A program made the translations under genes and the position numbers. From CBDBCU01 sp965203435 (lineage in GTDB: Bacteria > Chloroflexota > Dehalococcoidia > Lucifugimonadales > UBA3495), in contig CBDBCU010000003.1 in the NCBI GenBank assembly GCA_965203435.1, positions 1 to 64,000 on the forward strand: a stretch of 64,000 nucleotides of DNA, given 5' to 3'. Shown in pieces: positions 51,455-60,214 of the stretch. Position 1 is the first letter of the stretch. Every line of letters begins with the position of its first letter. Below the pieces are notes generated by a model. The model did no database searches. It was given only the letters and a program-made list of their open reading frames with translations, and had not been told where the DNA came from.

Positions 51455-52291
51455 TCAGCGACCGTTTTGGTCGAGCAACGACTCCAGACCCTCGGGAGTC
51501 AATCCCGTTTCGCGCAGGATTCTACTCAAGCAAGCCTTGGCATTATTCTCAACGTTGGCCGTGCCAAAAGGCGGGTGTTCTTTGCCCTGGAGACTCATCA
51601 GCGCTTTGTGGATGTTGACCCAACTCTGGCGATTCTCCGAGCGAATAGCTCGCACTACTGCGAAGGGATCCGAACCGGAGATCGTCGCAGTAATAGCAGC
51701 CGCAGACCGCCGTTTCATAACCAGGAGCGGCTGGTCACCCAAAATGGCGTGCAAATCCCGACCGGGGTTCTGAACGAAATCCGGGGGCTGACAGACCGGA
51801 TTATCTCGGAAATAGAGTTCCCAGGACGCTTGCCGTATGGCGTTCTGCAAATCCTCGTGGGGATGCTGATCCTCCGTCAGCAGACCGGCCCAATACGGCA
51901 TATAGCAGAAATTCCAGCCGGCAGTGAACGCGTCCGGGTGCCAAGAATGGCCCCAGATATGGCGCAAGCCGTAGCCGGAACCACGGGCAAGAAAACCGGT
52001 GTAGCCCGCCCAAGCCATCTGCGCCCGACTGTTATGGTCCAAGATTACCTTCCGACCATCGGCGGGCCACACAGTCACGGCCCCGCGGTCAAGGCCGGGG
52101 TGGTGTTCGCGGCTAACCCGGGCCCGGTCTGGGTAATAAGGGGTTTGCGCCCGCACCGCAGCAGGGTGAACAAAATAGGAATGGGCAAAGGCAGCCCGGA
52201 TGATGGAAGTTCCACCGTCACGGAAATAGGTTTCCAGAGATTCCAGCGGCGGAACAACCTGATACGCATGGACGAGGCGTATGTTGAGCAT
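51455..52291 (-). CDS. Unrecognised protein (278 aa)
   Basis: ATG 52291 follows GGAGGG. The protein has a Trp/His/Tyr-rich middle (YGLRHIWGHSWHPDAF, CYMPYWAGLLTEDQHPHEDL) and looks soluble; no signal peptide. I do not know the family. It is less GC-rich than its neighbours. It is convergent with the downstream side of proA and close to the transketolase operon, but oriented with the latter; the gap of 74 bases separates them. Confidence 0.6.
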   Translation of the reverse strand: MLNIRLVHAYQVVPPLESLETYFRDGGTSIIRAAFAHSYFVHPAAVRAQTPYYPDRARVSREHHPGLDRGAVTVWPADGRKVILDHNSRAQMAWAGYTGFLARGSGYGLRHIWGHSWHPDAFTAGWNFCYMPYWAGLLTEDQHPHEDLQNAIRQASWELYFRDNPVCQPPDFVQNPGRDLHAILGDQPLLVMKRRSAAAITATISGSDPFAVVRAIRSENRQSWVNIHKALMSLQGKEHPPFGTANVENNAKACLSRILRETGLTPEGLESLLDQNGR

Positions 52292-52364
52292 TATCCCTCC
52301 GGGCAAGATTTTTGGAGGAACATCCTTACGGTATCCCTCCCGATGAAACCGACGCGATTACCCC

Positions 52365-53309
52365 CTACTTCCGCCGCACCGCCCTTACCGCCGCGTCCCG
52401 GAGGTTTTCTGGGGTCAGGCCGTTGCGGGCCATTAGTTCCTCGGGTTTGCCGGAGGGGCTGTATTCGTGCAGGGCTACCATTTCCAAGGGGACGGGGCAA
52501 TGCTGGCCGGCAATTTGGGCGATGATGCTGCCGAGGCCGCCGTGGATGTAGTGTTCCTCGGCGGTGACGATGGCCCCGGTTTCCCGGGCGGCGGCGATGA
52601 CGGCAGCTTGGTCGATGGGCTTGAGGGTGGGGATGTTGAGAACCCGGGCCTGAATCCCCTGGTCGGCCAGCAGATCGGCGGCGTCCAGGGCGGCGGCGAC
52701 CATCAGGCCGGTGGCAATAAGGGTCAAATCCGACCCCTCGCGCATCCTTTCCGCTTGGCCGAGGTTAAAGCGGTAGTCAGGGGAATGGACGACCGGCACG
52801 GCGGCCCGGGACAGGCGGATATAAACCGGGCCGTCAATAGCGGCCGCCGCTTGCACCGCTTGGGCCGTCTCCACCGCATCGGAGGGGCAAATAACGGTAA
52901 AGGTGGGCAGGGCGCAAATCAGGGACAAATCCTCGATGCCGTGGGCCGACATCCCATCCTCGCCGGTCATAATGCCGGCGTGGGTGCAGACCAGCTTGAA
53001 GTTCAGGGCGGGCTGGGCGACCAGGACGCGCAGCTGGTCAAAGGGGCGGCCGACGCCAAAGACGCTGAAAGTGCTGACAAAGGGCAGCTTGCCGCTGGCG
53101 GCCAGGCCGGCGCCGACGGCCACCATATTCTGCTCGGCGGGGCCGAAGTCAAAGAAGCGCTGGGGGTACTGATCCCGCCAGAGGTGGGTAAAGGTGGACA
53201 CATTCAGGTCGCCGCCCAGGACGACCAGGTCGGGATGGGCGTCGGCCATGGTAAGCAGGGTTTCGCCGTAGGTTTGCCGGAGGGATGCCAAGGGTCGCTG
53301 CGCCGCCAT
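52365..53309 (-). CDS. Transketolase C-terminal subunit
   Basis: The 314-residue protein has the pyrimidine-binding and C-terminal domains of a two-gene transketolase: RFFDFGPAEQNMVAVGAGLA with the catalytic Glu, THAGIMTGEDGMSAHGIEDL, and ARVLNIPTLKPIDQAAV. It overlaps the stop of the N-terminal gene by one base. It works in the pentose phosphate pathway with its partner. Confidence 0.9.
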   Translation of the reverse strand: MAAQRPLASLRQTYGETLLTMADAHPDLVVLGGDLNVSTFTHLWRDQYPQRFFDFGPAEQNMVAVGAGLAASGKLPFVSTFSVFGVGRPFDQLRVLVAQPALNFKLVCTHAGIMTGEDGMSAHGIEDLSLICALPTFTVICPSDAVETAQAVQAAAAIDGPVYIRLSRAAVPVVHSPDYRFNLGQAERMREGSDLTLIATGLMVAAALDAADLLADQGIQARVLNIPTLKPIDQAAVIAAARETGAIVTAEEHYIHGGLGSIIAQIAGQHCPVPLEMVALHEYSPSGKPEELMARNGLTPENLRDAAVRAVRRK

Positions 53310-54154
53310 CAGGCCAACTCCTTCATCGCTTGCGCCAACTCTTGCGCGTTGGGGGTGCGGCTGTGGAAAGCCGGGTTGTCCTCCATAAAACTGACGCCCT
53401 TGCCCTTGACGGTGTGGGCAATGATGACCGCCGGCTGCTCGCTGGGCTGGCCGGCGGTGTCCAGGGCGGTCAGCAGGGCGTCGAAGTCGTGGCCGTCAAT
53501 CTGAATAACCCGCCAGCCGAATTCCCGCCACTTGCCGGCAAAGGGTTCCAGGACGATTACCTCGTCGGTAAAGCGGTCGTTCTGGATCCGATTGCGGTCG
53601 ACGATGGCGATAAGATTGCCGGCTTTATGGTGGGCGGCGGCCATCGCCGCCTCCCAGATTTCGCCCTCGTCGCATTCGCCGTCGCCCAGCAGGGCATAGA
53701 CCTTGTAATCCCGGCCGTCCAGCCGGGCGGCCAGCGCGCAGCCCAGGGCAAAGGAAAGGCCCATCCCCAGGGAGCCGGAGTTCATTTCCACGCCGGGGGT
53801 CATGGGATGGGCGTGGCCCTGGATGCGGCCCTCCAGCCGGCGGAAAGTCGCCAGTTCCTCATGAGGAAAGTAGCCGGCTTTGGCCAGCACGGCGTAAAAG
53901 CCCGGGGAGGCGTGGCCCTTGCTGAGGATGAACCGATCCCGGTCGGGCCACTGGGGATGTTGGGGATTGTGGCGCAGAACCCGGAAGTAGAGGGCCATCA
54001 GGATTTCCAGTTCGGAGAGGGAGCCGCCGGGATGGCCGCTGCCGGCGGTACAAATGGTGTTCAGGATGTCCCGGCGCAGTTCTTTAGCCAGGGCCGGCAA
54101 GTCGGCAAAGCCGCTGTAATCCCGCCGCTGGACGGGGGCGTCAGTTACAGGCAT
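53309..54154 (-). CDS. Transketolase N-terminal subunit
   Basis: The 281-residue protein is the thiamine-diphosphate-binding half: SGHPGGSLSELEILMAL, ILSKGHASPGFYAVL, GSLGMGLSFALGCALAA and the TPP motif GDGECDEG followed by IVDRN. It overlaps the C-terminal subunit gene, so the two are translated together. A promoter is at 54217-54246. Confidence 0.9.
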   Translation of the reverse strand: MPVTDAPVQRRDYSGFADLPALAKELRRDILNTICTAGSGHPGGSLSELEILMALYFRVLRHNPQHPQWPDRDRFILSKGHASPGFYAVLAKAGYFPHEELATFRRLEGRIQGHAHPMTPGVEMNSGSLGMGLSFALGCALAARLDGRDYKVYALLGDGECDEGEIWEAAMAAAHHKAGNLIAIVDRNRIQNDRFTDEVIVLEPFAGKWREFGWRVIQIDGHDFDALLTALDTAGQPSEQPAVIIAHTVKGKGVSFMEDNPAFHSRTPNAQELAQAMKELA

Positions 54155-54216
54155 AAGGATGTGTCCTTTGTGATTGATAGCAGGCCGGTTTTTGGGGATG
54201 GGATTTGTTGGGGGAG

Positions 54217-54246
54217 ATTATAATTGTCCCGGCAAGGTCTTGGCAA
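54217..54246 (-). promoter_or_regulatory. Promoter of the transketolase operon
   Basis: On the minus strand TTGCCA (54241-54246), an 18-bp spacer, TATAAT (54217-54222), about 60 bp before the start. Confidence 0.6.
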
Positions 54247-54310
54247 TGCGGTTATACTGCTACTTGGGACAATTGCCTTTGATCCGGGATTTTGCGCCGC
54301 CAGATGCCAG

Positions 54311-55162
54311 ATGATTGTTGACACCCATTGCCATATTTTGCCGGAGAGTTTTGCCGGCCGCCACCAGGAATTGGCCGGGCGGGACGCTACTTATGCGGCT
54401 CTGTTTCCGGCGGCCGGCGGCCGGAGGGCTACGGCGGCGGAACTGATTGCGGAAATGGCCGGGGCCGGCGTGGAACATTCGGTCGTGGTCGGGTTCGGCT
54501 GGACCGATTTGGGCGTGGCCCGGGAGTCAAACGACTATATCCTGGGGGCGGCGGCGGACTATCCGCAGCAGTTGACCGGATTCTGTTCAGTCAACCCGGC
54601 GGGGGGGCCGGCCGCCCTGGCGGAAGTAGAACGGTGCGCGGCGGCCGGAGCCCGGGGCATTGGGGAACTGCATCCGGACACCCAAGGCTTTGACCTGGCC
54701 GATTATCGGGTAATGGCGCCGCTGATGGAATTGGCGCGGCAGTGGGATTTGCCGGTGCTGGTACACTGTTCGGAACCGGTGGGACATTCGTATCCGGGCA
54801 AGGGACAAACCACGCCGGACAAGGTGTATCGGTTCATCCGCAACTTCCCGGAAAATACTATCCTTTGCGCCCATTGGGGCGGGGGACTGGCCTTTTACGG
54901 ACTGATGCCGGAACTGCCGGGGGAACTGGACAAGGTATATTTTGACACGGCGGCCTCGCCCTTTCTGTACCGAAAAGAGGTCTTTGCCGTGGCGGCGCAG
55001 ACCATCGGTGCCGACAAGATCCTGCTGGGCAGCGACTATCCGTTACTGCGGCAGCGGCGGCTGCTGTCCCAAGTAGAAAGCTGCGGATTGGATGCCGCCG
55101 ACCAAGCGGCGATATTGGGCGGCAATGCGGCCCGGCTGCTGGGGTTGCCCCGTTCCAAGTAA
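54311..55162 (+). CDS. Amidohydrolase-2 family protein
   Basis: The 283-residue protein starts MIVDTHCHILPESF, with the family's H-x-H metal pair (THCH). LVHCSEPVG near residue 155, CAHWGGGLAFY near 190 and GSDYPLLRQRR near 240 supply the remaining His and Asp ligands. These enzymes are decarboxylases or hydrolases of carboxylated compounds. ATG 54311 is chosen from homology; its Shine-Dalgarno is poor. Substrate unknown. Confidence 0.8.
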   Translation: MIVDTHCHILPESFAGRHQELAGRDATYAALFPAAGGRRATAAELIAEMAGAGVEHSVVVGFGWTDLGVARESNDYILGAAADYPQQLTGFCSVNPAGGPAALAEVERCAAAGARGIGELHPDTQGFDLADYRVMAPLMELARQWDLPVLVHCSEPVGHSYPGKGQTTPDKVYRFIRNFPENTILCAHWGGGLAFYGLMPELPGELDKVYFDTAASPFLYRKEVFAVAAQTIGADKILLGSDYPLLRQRRLLSQVESCGLDAADQAAILGGNAARLLGLPRSK

Positions 55163-55208
55163 CATACGACCCCTAGAACAATACCGCCGGCCGGCAGGAT
55201 GGATATTT

Positions 55209-55754
55209 ATGGAATCCCCGGACTTTGAGACGCTGCCCGACTATCTGGAGCCGGGGCTGGATATGGTTTTCGTGGGACTGAACCCGTCCACTTATTCGGT
55301 GCGGGCAGGGCATTACTTTGCCAATCCGCGCAATCGGTTCTGGGCGGCGCTGAACCGCTCCGGGCTGGTCGGCGTAGAGTTGACGCCGGAACAGGATGGG
55401 TTGCTGCCAAGCTACGGCATCGGGTTCACCGATGTGGTCAAGCGGCCGACGCCGCAGGCCAAGGGTCTGACCACCGCCGATTATCGGCAGGGGGCGCCGG
55501 CGCTGCGGGACAAACTGCTACGCTATCAGCCGCGGATTGCCTGTTTCCACGGATTGACCGGTTATAAAGCCTATCTACGCTATGGCGAGGATGCCCCGCC
55601 AAAGGCGGAATTGGGGTTGCAGGAAGGGACGATCGGCGGCAGTCGGATTTTTGTAATTCCCAATCCCAGCCCGGCTAATGCCCGCTATTCCCTGGCGGAT
55701 TTAGCGGAATGGTATCGGCGGCTGGCGGCGTTGCGGCGGGAGTTGACCGGATGA
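55209..55754 (+). CDS. mug: G/U mismatch-specific DNA glycosylase (MUG/TDG-type)
   Basis: The 181-residue protein has the MUG motif FVGLNPSTYSVRAGHYFANP and the NPSPANARYS motif near the end, typical of family-2 uracil-DNA glycosylases. It excises U or T from G:U/G:T mispairs. ATG 55209 follows AGGATGGA. It is the first of three overlapping nucleic-acid genes with thpR and alkA. Confidence 0.85.
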   Translation: MESPDFETLPDYLEPGLDMVFVGLNPSTYSVRAGHYFANPRNRFWAALNRSGLVGVELTPEQDGLLPSYGIGFTDVVKRPTPQAKGLTTADYRQGAPALRDKLLRYQPRIACFHGLTGYKAYLRYGEDAPPKAELGLQEGTIGGSRIFVIPNPSPANARYSLADLAEWYRRLAALRRELTG

Positions 55755-56374
55755 CCGGGGATAGGCAAAGCCGGTTGCGGCTGTTTGTGGCCCTGGATTT
55801 GCCGGCCGGGGCCAAGGCGGCGTTGGCGGCGACGATGGGGCAGCTGCAAAGCGTCATCCCGGCGGGAGTGCGCTGGGTGAACCCGGCCGGGATCCATTTG
55901 ACGCTGAAGTTTCTGGGGGCTACGGATAGCGGATTGGTACCGCCGCTACGAGCGGCCTTGCGGGAAGCGGCGGCCGCCGGGGATATGAGGACCTTTCCGC
56001 TACATCTGGATGGGTTGGGCGTCTTTCCCAACGGCCGGGAGCCGCGGGTGATTTATGCCGGCGTGGGCGGCGATTTGGATAGCTTGGCCCAGGCGCAGCA
56101 ACGGGTGGAGCAGGCCATAGTCCGGTTGGGATTTCCGCAGGACAAACGACCTTTCCGTCCCCACTTGACTTTGGGCCGGGTGCGGGACGGCGTGGCCCTG
56201 GCGGCCCGCCGGCAAATAGGAGAAACTATCGCCAGGCAAGCCGCCGCCTTGTCCCCGGAATATGCCTGGACGGCCGGGGAAATCCATCTAATCCACAGCC
56301 ACTTGACGCCGCAGGGAGCGGTTTATACCACTCTGGGCCGGGTTTCGTTGGGCGCGGCGGAAGGGGAAAGCTAA
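55751..56374 (+). CDS. thpR: RNA 2',3'-cyclic phosphodiesterase
   Basis: The 207-residue protein has the two HxTx catalytic motifs of the 2H family (GIHLTLKFLG near residue 45 and RPHLTLGRVRD near 138) and starts with LRLFVALDLP. Its ATG overlaps the mug stop (ATGA) and its stop overlaps the alkA start. Confidence 0.9.
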   Translation: MTGDRQSRLRLFVALDLPAGAKAALAATMGQLQSVIPAGVRWVNPAGIHLTLKFLGATDSGLVPPLRAALREAAAAGDMRTFPLHLDGLGVFPNGREPRVIYAGVGGDLDSLAQAQQRVEQAIVRLGFPQDKRPFRPHLTLGRVRDGVALAARRQIGETIARQAAALSPEYAWTAGEIHLIHSHLTPQGAVYTTLGRVSLGAAEGES

Positions 56375-57297
56375 TGGATAAGCAGCAGATTTTACTCTAT
56401 CCGACGCCGCCCTTTAACTTTGCGTTGACGGCGGAAAATCAGCCCTACTTTCGGAAAGGGGCGGCGGATGACCCCGGCAAGGGCGGGGTGTATCAGCGGC
56501 TGCTGGATTTGGGGGATACGCTGGCGCTGGCAACGGCCCGGCCGGCGGGGACGGTGGCGCAGCCGGCGGTGGCGGTGGAAATTGCCGGGGAAGGACTGAC
56601 GGCGGCCGCCGGGGATGTGGCGCAGGCGCAAATGGCGCAGCTGCTGGGCGTGGCGCAGGATTTGACGCCTTTCTACCGGAGGGCGGCGGCGGATCCGACG
56701 CTGGCCGGATTGGTCGCGCGGTTTTACGGGATGCATCTGCCGCGGACGGTGTCGGTGTTCGAGGCTTTGACCCAGGCCATTTTGGGGCAGCAACTGGCGG
56801 CCAGCGTGGCCCGGGTTATCCGCGCCCTGCTGATTGAAACTTATGGGCGGCGGGGCCGCTTTGACGGGCAGGAATACTATGCCTTTCCTCGGCCGGAAGC
56901 CCTTGCCGGGGCGTCTATCGCCGATTTGCGGCAGCTGAAACTGAGTCAGCGCAAGGCGGAATATCTGCAAGGAATTGCCCGGGAGGAACTGGCGCGGCCC
57001 GGCGGCTTGGACGCGGCCCTGGAATCTTTGTCGGATGAGGAAGTGGTGCGGGAGTTGACAGCCCTGCGGGGAGTGGGCAAGTGGTCGGCGGAATGGGTGT
57101 TGACCCGGGCCTTGGGGCGGGATGACGCTTTTCCGGTGGGGGATTTGGCTTTGCGGCGGATTGTATCGCGGCTCTATTTTGGCGGAGCGGCTTTGACCGA
57201 TGGGGAGTTAGCCGAGTTTTCCCGGCGGTGGATGCCTTATCGTTCCTGGGCGACGCATTACTTGTTTGCGGCGTTGCGGGCGGGGGTAGGGGGGTGA
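56374..57297 (+). CDS. alkA: DNA-3-methyladenine glycosylase II (AlkA-like)
   Basis: The 307-residue protein has an N-terminal beta domain and the HhH-GPD core (QAILGQQLAASVARVIRALL, then LRGVGKWSAEWVLTRALGRDDAFPVGDLAL with the catalytic Asp). It removes alkylated bases from DNA. The last 65 bases (57223-57287) are duplicated at 59641-59705. Confidence 0.9.
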   Translation: MDKQQILLYPTPPFNFALTAENQPYFRKGAADDPGKGGVYQRLLDLGDTLALATARPAGTVAQPAVAVEIAGEGLTAAAGDVAQAQMAQLLGVAQDLTPFYRRAAADPTLAGLVARFYGMHLPRTVSVFEALTQAILGQQLAASVARVIRALLIETYGRRGRFDGQEYYAFPRPEALAGASIADLRQLKLSQRKAEYLQGIAREELARPGGLDAALESLSDEEVVRELTALRGVGKWSAEWVLTRALGRDDAFPVGDLALRRIVSRLYFGGAALTDGELAEFSRRWMPYRSWATHYLFAALRAGVGG

Positions 57298-57383
57298 ATC
57301 AGCAGAATTTGGTTTATGTCACATATTTTTCCCACTATTTAATTTGTTAAATAACCGATTATTTAATTTACTAATGAAAACGC

Positions 57384-57412
57384 TTGACAATATGTAAAAT
57401 ATGGTATATATT
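57384..57412 (+). promoter_or_regulatory. Promoter of the gene interrupted by the IS element
   Basis: TTGACA (57384-57389), 17-bp spacer, TATATT (57407-57412), in an AT-rich stretch; AGGAGGG and ATG follow at 57431 and 57444. Confidence 0.7.
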
Positions 57413-57454
57413 GGATTGTATCCAAGATGCAGGAGGGCAATCAATGACTTCTCC

Positions 57455-57480
57455 GGTTCTGTAACATTTTGCTGGGGGAA
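57455..57480. repeat. Left terminal inverted repeat of the IS
   Basis: Identical to the reverse complement of 59171-59196. Confidence 0.85.
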
Positions 57481-57484
57481 AGTG

Positions 57485-58300
57485 TCACAGCAGATGCCGC
57501 ACGGTTGCCTGTTCTACGCACCGGGCATTGCGCCACAGCACCTCGGTTCGGCTTTCCCCGACCCCGGAAAATTGACGCCGCAATGCCTGTTTCCGCTCGG
57601 CCGTCCATCCCAGGCAATCCCATTCCCCAGAATACCCACTTACCGCAACCGACCCTTTTTGCAACCGCAACAAATCCGCAAGCCGGTCAAAATCAAAGTC
57701 TCCGATAGCGTAGCCATCGGTGTTCGCAGTAGGATAGGGCGGGTCGCAATAAATCACCGCATAATCGCCGTCCGCCGTCCGCTCCAACAAGCCCAAGGCA
57801 TCGGAATTTTCCAACTGGACATCCCTCATCCTTTTCGCAAGCCGGACAATATCTCCCGCGCTACGCCGGGAAATACTACCGACCGCCGGGTTAAAACGCC
57901 GATTCCAACTGCCGCCATTCAAGCGGTTGTCGCCGGCAGTAATGCACTGGCTAATCACCATGTGAAAAGCCAACGCCCGCTGAATATCCGGCAATGCCTG
58001 GTCATCCACCGCCGCGCAAGCTCACCGGTATTCATCCCGGCTGAAAGGTGTATGCTCAACCAGCCGCCCGAATTCGCCAGGGAAATTCCGCACCACCCGC
58101 CACCAGTTGACCACCCGACCGTTCCGGTCGTTAAGCATTTCCAGTTTTACCGGCGGCCGCGCCAACAGCACCCCCGCCATTCCCGCAAAGGGCTCGATAT
58201 AGCAGGAATTCTTTTCCCAGGGCAGCAGGCCGGCTATCCATTCCCCTTTGCCATAGCCGCGCTTGCCGCCATAGTAAGGCAAACTGCGATATTCGGTCAT
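57485..58300 (-). pseudogene. D12-class DNA adenine methylase with an in-frame TGA (IS passenger)
   Basis: Two in-frame segments form one protein of about 271 residues: N-part 58300-58022 (MTEYRSLPYYGGKRG, EPFAGMAGVLLAR) and C-part 58009-57485 (CDPPYPTANTDGYA near the end). The motif order GGK, FAG, DPPY fits Dam-like N6-adenine methylases. The codon at 58022-58024 is TGA, with the same frame on both sides; the four codons after it have no start, and GTG 58009 could restart translation. The start ATG overlaps the transposase stop. Nonsense mutation, sequencing error or recoding are the options. Confidence 0.75.
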
Positions 58301-59151
58301 TTCCCCTCCTCCGCTTTTACCGCCGCCACCTCTGCCCAGCTGCGGAAAGGAATTTCCGCGCCGGCCGCCTCCGCCGGCCGCTTGTCCCCCAGCGATTCGT
58401 GGGGCCGGAAATAGTTGTAATGGAGTACCAAGCCGTCAATGTATGCTTGCCCGGTTTCCCGGCTATCCAACCCCCGCAAGGTTTTGTCCCTATCCCGGAA
58501 TGTGCCTTGCAACCGTTCCGACATATTGTTGTTGATTTCCGCCTTTATGCCCTGGCTTACCGTGGGCTTGACCGGATGGGTAGGAAAGGCCCGGGGCAAG
58601 GCTTGCCGGTAAGACCGCAGGCCGTCCGTCTTTAGCGTCTCCGGCGGATTGTTTGACCTTTCCCTAGCCAAGGCCAGGGTAGTTTGCGCCGACCGGGTCG
58701 TCCGATGCGGCGTCAGATAGGCCGCCAGCACAAACCGGGTGTCGCTATCCATTATATTGAACAGCCACATCTTTTCGCCGCCGACATTGACCACCATCTC
58801 ATCCGCAACCCAGGTTGGGCCGGTGTTGACTTTCATCGGCCGCAGAATTTCATCTGCCGTTGCGGTCGATTCCCTGACCCAGCGATAGACGGTCATCGGC
58901 GAAGTTTCCCGACCGAAATACTGCTCCATATTGCCGGCTATCCGGCGATAGGAAAGGCCGTCAATATACATATCCACCGCTGCGCCCTTTTCGTGGGGCG
59001 TGGCGTGGGGCCGCTTGCCCTTGGGCTTGACCGGCTTGCCCAGGGCGTCAACGACAATCATCCGCCGGCCGCCGCCGCCGCCAACGCGGCAGGTGTCGCA
59101 GCGTTCCCCTGTCCGCCGCTTGCAATGGGGGGATGTGCATTTGTGTCCCAT
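58297..59151 (-). CDS. DDE transposase (IS6-like)
   Basis: The 284-residue protein has an N-terminal zinc-ribbon-like Cys set (KCTSPHCKRRTGERCDTCR), a helix-turn-helix segment (LSYRRIAGNMEQYFG), and a DDE core: Asp in TWVADEMVVNVGG, Asp in LKTDGLRSYRQAL and Glu in NNMSERLQGTFRDRDKTLRG. The C-terminal FRPHESL segment is typical. It is complete and probably active. Confidence 0.85.
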   Translation of the reverse strand: MGHKCTSPHCKRRTGERCDTCRVGGGGGRRMIVVDALGKPVKPKGKRPHATPHEKGAAVDMYIDGLSYRRIAGNMEQYFGRETSPMTVYRWVRESTATADEILRPMKVNTGPTWVADEMVVNVGGEKMWLFNIMDSDTRFVLAAYLTPHRTTRSAQTTLALARERSNNPPETLKTDGLRSYRQALPRAFPTHPVKPTVSQGIKAEINNNMSERLQGTFRDRDKTLRGLDSRETGQAYIDGLVLHYNYFRPHESLGDKRPAEAAGAEIPFRSWAEVAAVKAEEGK

Positions 59152-59170
59152 AGCAATCTATGATACACTA

Positions 59171-59196
59171 TTCCCCCAGCAAAATGTTACAGAACC
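59171..59196. repeat. Right terminal inverted repeat of the IS
   Basis: Reverse complement of 57455-57480. Confidence 0.85.
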
Positions 59197-59640
59197 AAGA
59201 ACCCGCATCACCAAGCGATGGACTTGGTGGAAACGGCGATTTTGGAGCGGTCGCGGGGCAATGCGGCAAAGACGGCCCGGCTTTATGCCGAAGCCTTGGA
59301 GCTGGAGCTGGCCGCCATCGCGGAACTGGAGCAGTATGGGGAGAGGGTGGAGCCGACCTGGTCCGTGCTGCACCGCAGCGCCGGGTGGATGGCTTTCAAC
59401 AGCGGACAACCCCGTTTGGCCGAGCAGTTGGCTTGTAAGGCGTTGGCGGAAAATCCGCACCCGGAGGTTGCCGCGGAATTGCGCGATTTGCTGGAGCAAG
59501 TCCGGGCGTGTATGGCCGGTAAAGGGAAAAAGTTCAGTAGGAAGGGCGGCGGAATAGCGGTTTAGACCCCACCGGCCATCCCCCTACAACTCTACCCCTT
59601 CCTTTCCCCCGGCCAGCCCAACATCCGATTCATGTTGCGG

Positions 59641-59705
59641 CGGCGGTGGATGCCTTATCGTTCCTGGGCAACGCATTACTTGTTTGCGGCGTTGCGGGCG
59701 GGGGT
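59641..59705 (+). repeat. Duplicated alkA 3' end
   Basis: 65 bases matching 57223-57287 with one mismatch (position 59670 versus 57252). The reading frame would encode RWMPYRSWATHYLFAALRAG as in AlkA, but has no gene body. It is a remnant of a second alkA copy or an integration scar. Confidence 0.85.
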
Positions 59706-59733
59706 TGGGGGTAGGGGGATACCGAATCTGACC

Positions 59734-59955
59734 TTACCCCGGGGTATGCTCTATGGTGCCGTCATCCCGCAGGTGGTAAAAGTCCACCTTTTCGGTGCGG
59801 CCAAAGGAGCGTTCCCGGATCAGACCCTTGGGCTTGCACACTTCCAAGTCAAACAGGTTCACCTTGTTCAGGCGCACAATGGTTTTGCGCTCGGTAGTGG
59901 CGCTGTGCGTGAAGGTAAAGGGCAACAGGTTCTTGAGGTCAGCCAGCCAGCCCAT
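59734..59955 (-). CDS. Small unknown protein (73 aa), third of a set
   Basis: Basic protein (MGWLADLKNLLPFTFTHSA ... KVNLFDLEVCKPKGLIRERSFG ... HLRDDGTIEHTPG) that overlaps the end of the next gene upstream by 17 bases. GAGG precedes the ATG. No family recognised. It, the 76-residue and the 149-residue genes form one minus-strand set. Confidence 0.55.
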   Translation of the reverse strand: MGWLADLKNLLPFTFTHSATTERKTIVRLNKVNLFDLEVCKPKGLIRERSFGRTEKVDFYHLRDDGTIEHTPG

Positions 59956-60169
59956 AAACCTCGACCTCTCCGGCGCTGACGCGACGGTAGATGTAGGGCG
60001 CGCCGTTCAGCTCCGCAAGGTAGAACTTGTTAAGTTCCATAGCCTCGGGATTAAATACCACCGCGTTTCCGACCACTTTGACCGGTTCGGCAGCGGCGGT
60101 TTCCTCAATCGGGTAACGCTTTGCGCTTACCCCGAGTTTTGCCAAATCGCTGGATTCAGCAAGCACCAT
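59939..60169 (-). CDS. Small unknown protein (76 aa), second of a set
   Basis: ATG 60169 follows AGGAGG. The protein (MVLAESSDLAKLGVSAKRYPIEE ... VVFNPEAMELNKFYLAELNGAPYIYRR) is acidic and soluble. No family recognised. Confidence 0.55.
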   Translation of the reverse strand: MVLAESSDLAKLGVSAKRYPIEETAAAEPVKVVGNAVVFNPEAMELNKFYLAELNGAPYIYRRVSAGEVEVYGLAG

Positions 60170-60214
60170 TTCTCTCCTCCTAATCCGGAGCATGGATCAA
60201 AACGGTTACAACGG

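Larger units (their letters stand above)
57455..59196. mobile_element. IS6-like insertion sequence carrying a Dam-type methylase
   Basis: The ends are 26-bp perfect inverted repeats (57455-57480 and 59171-59196) that begin GGTTCTGTAACATTTTGC, similar to the GGTTCTGTTGCAAAG ends of IS6-type elements. Inside are a DDE transposase gene and a methylase gene, both minus strand and overlapping by four bases. No target-site duplication is visible at the junctions. The passenger methylase is unusual for IS6. Confidence 0.8.
57444..59565 (+). pseudogene. Small TPR-like protein gene interrupted by an IS element
   Basis: The start (57444-57454; MTSP) has AGGAGGG six bases upstream and a promoter. After the IS (57455-59196), the same protein continues from 59197: KNPHHQAMDLVETAILERSRGN ... 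with ALELELAAIAELEQYG and AFNSGQPRLAEQLACKAL, ending at 59565. The original is about 125 residues, with short helical repeats resembling a family of TPR-like proteins with an HHQAMDLAE start. A flush join with one G shared with the IS end restores the frame. A truncated product could still be made from ATG 59218. Confidence 0.7.

Noticed and set aside
51443..52525. Plus-strand open frame of 360 codons over the 51455 gene
   Set aside because: The minus-strand gene has a good Shine-Dalgarno and better composition; the plus frame runs into the transketolase gene.
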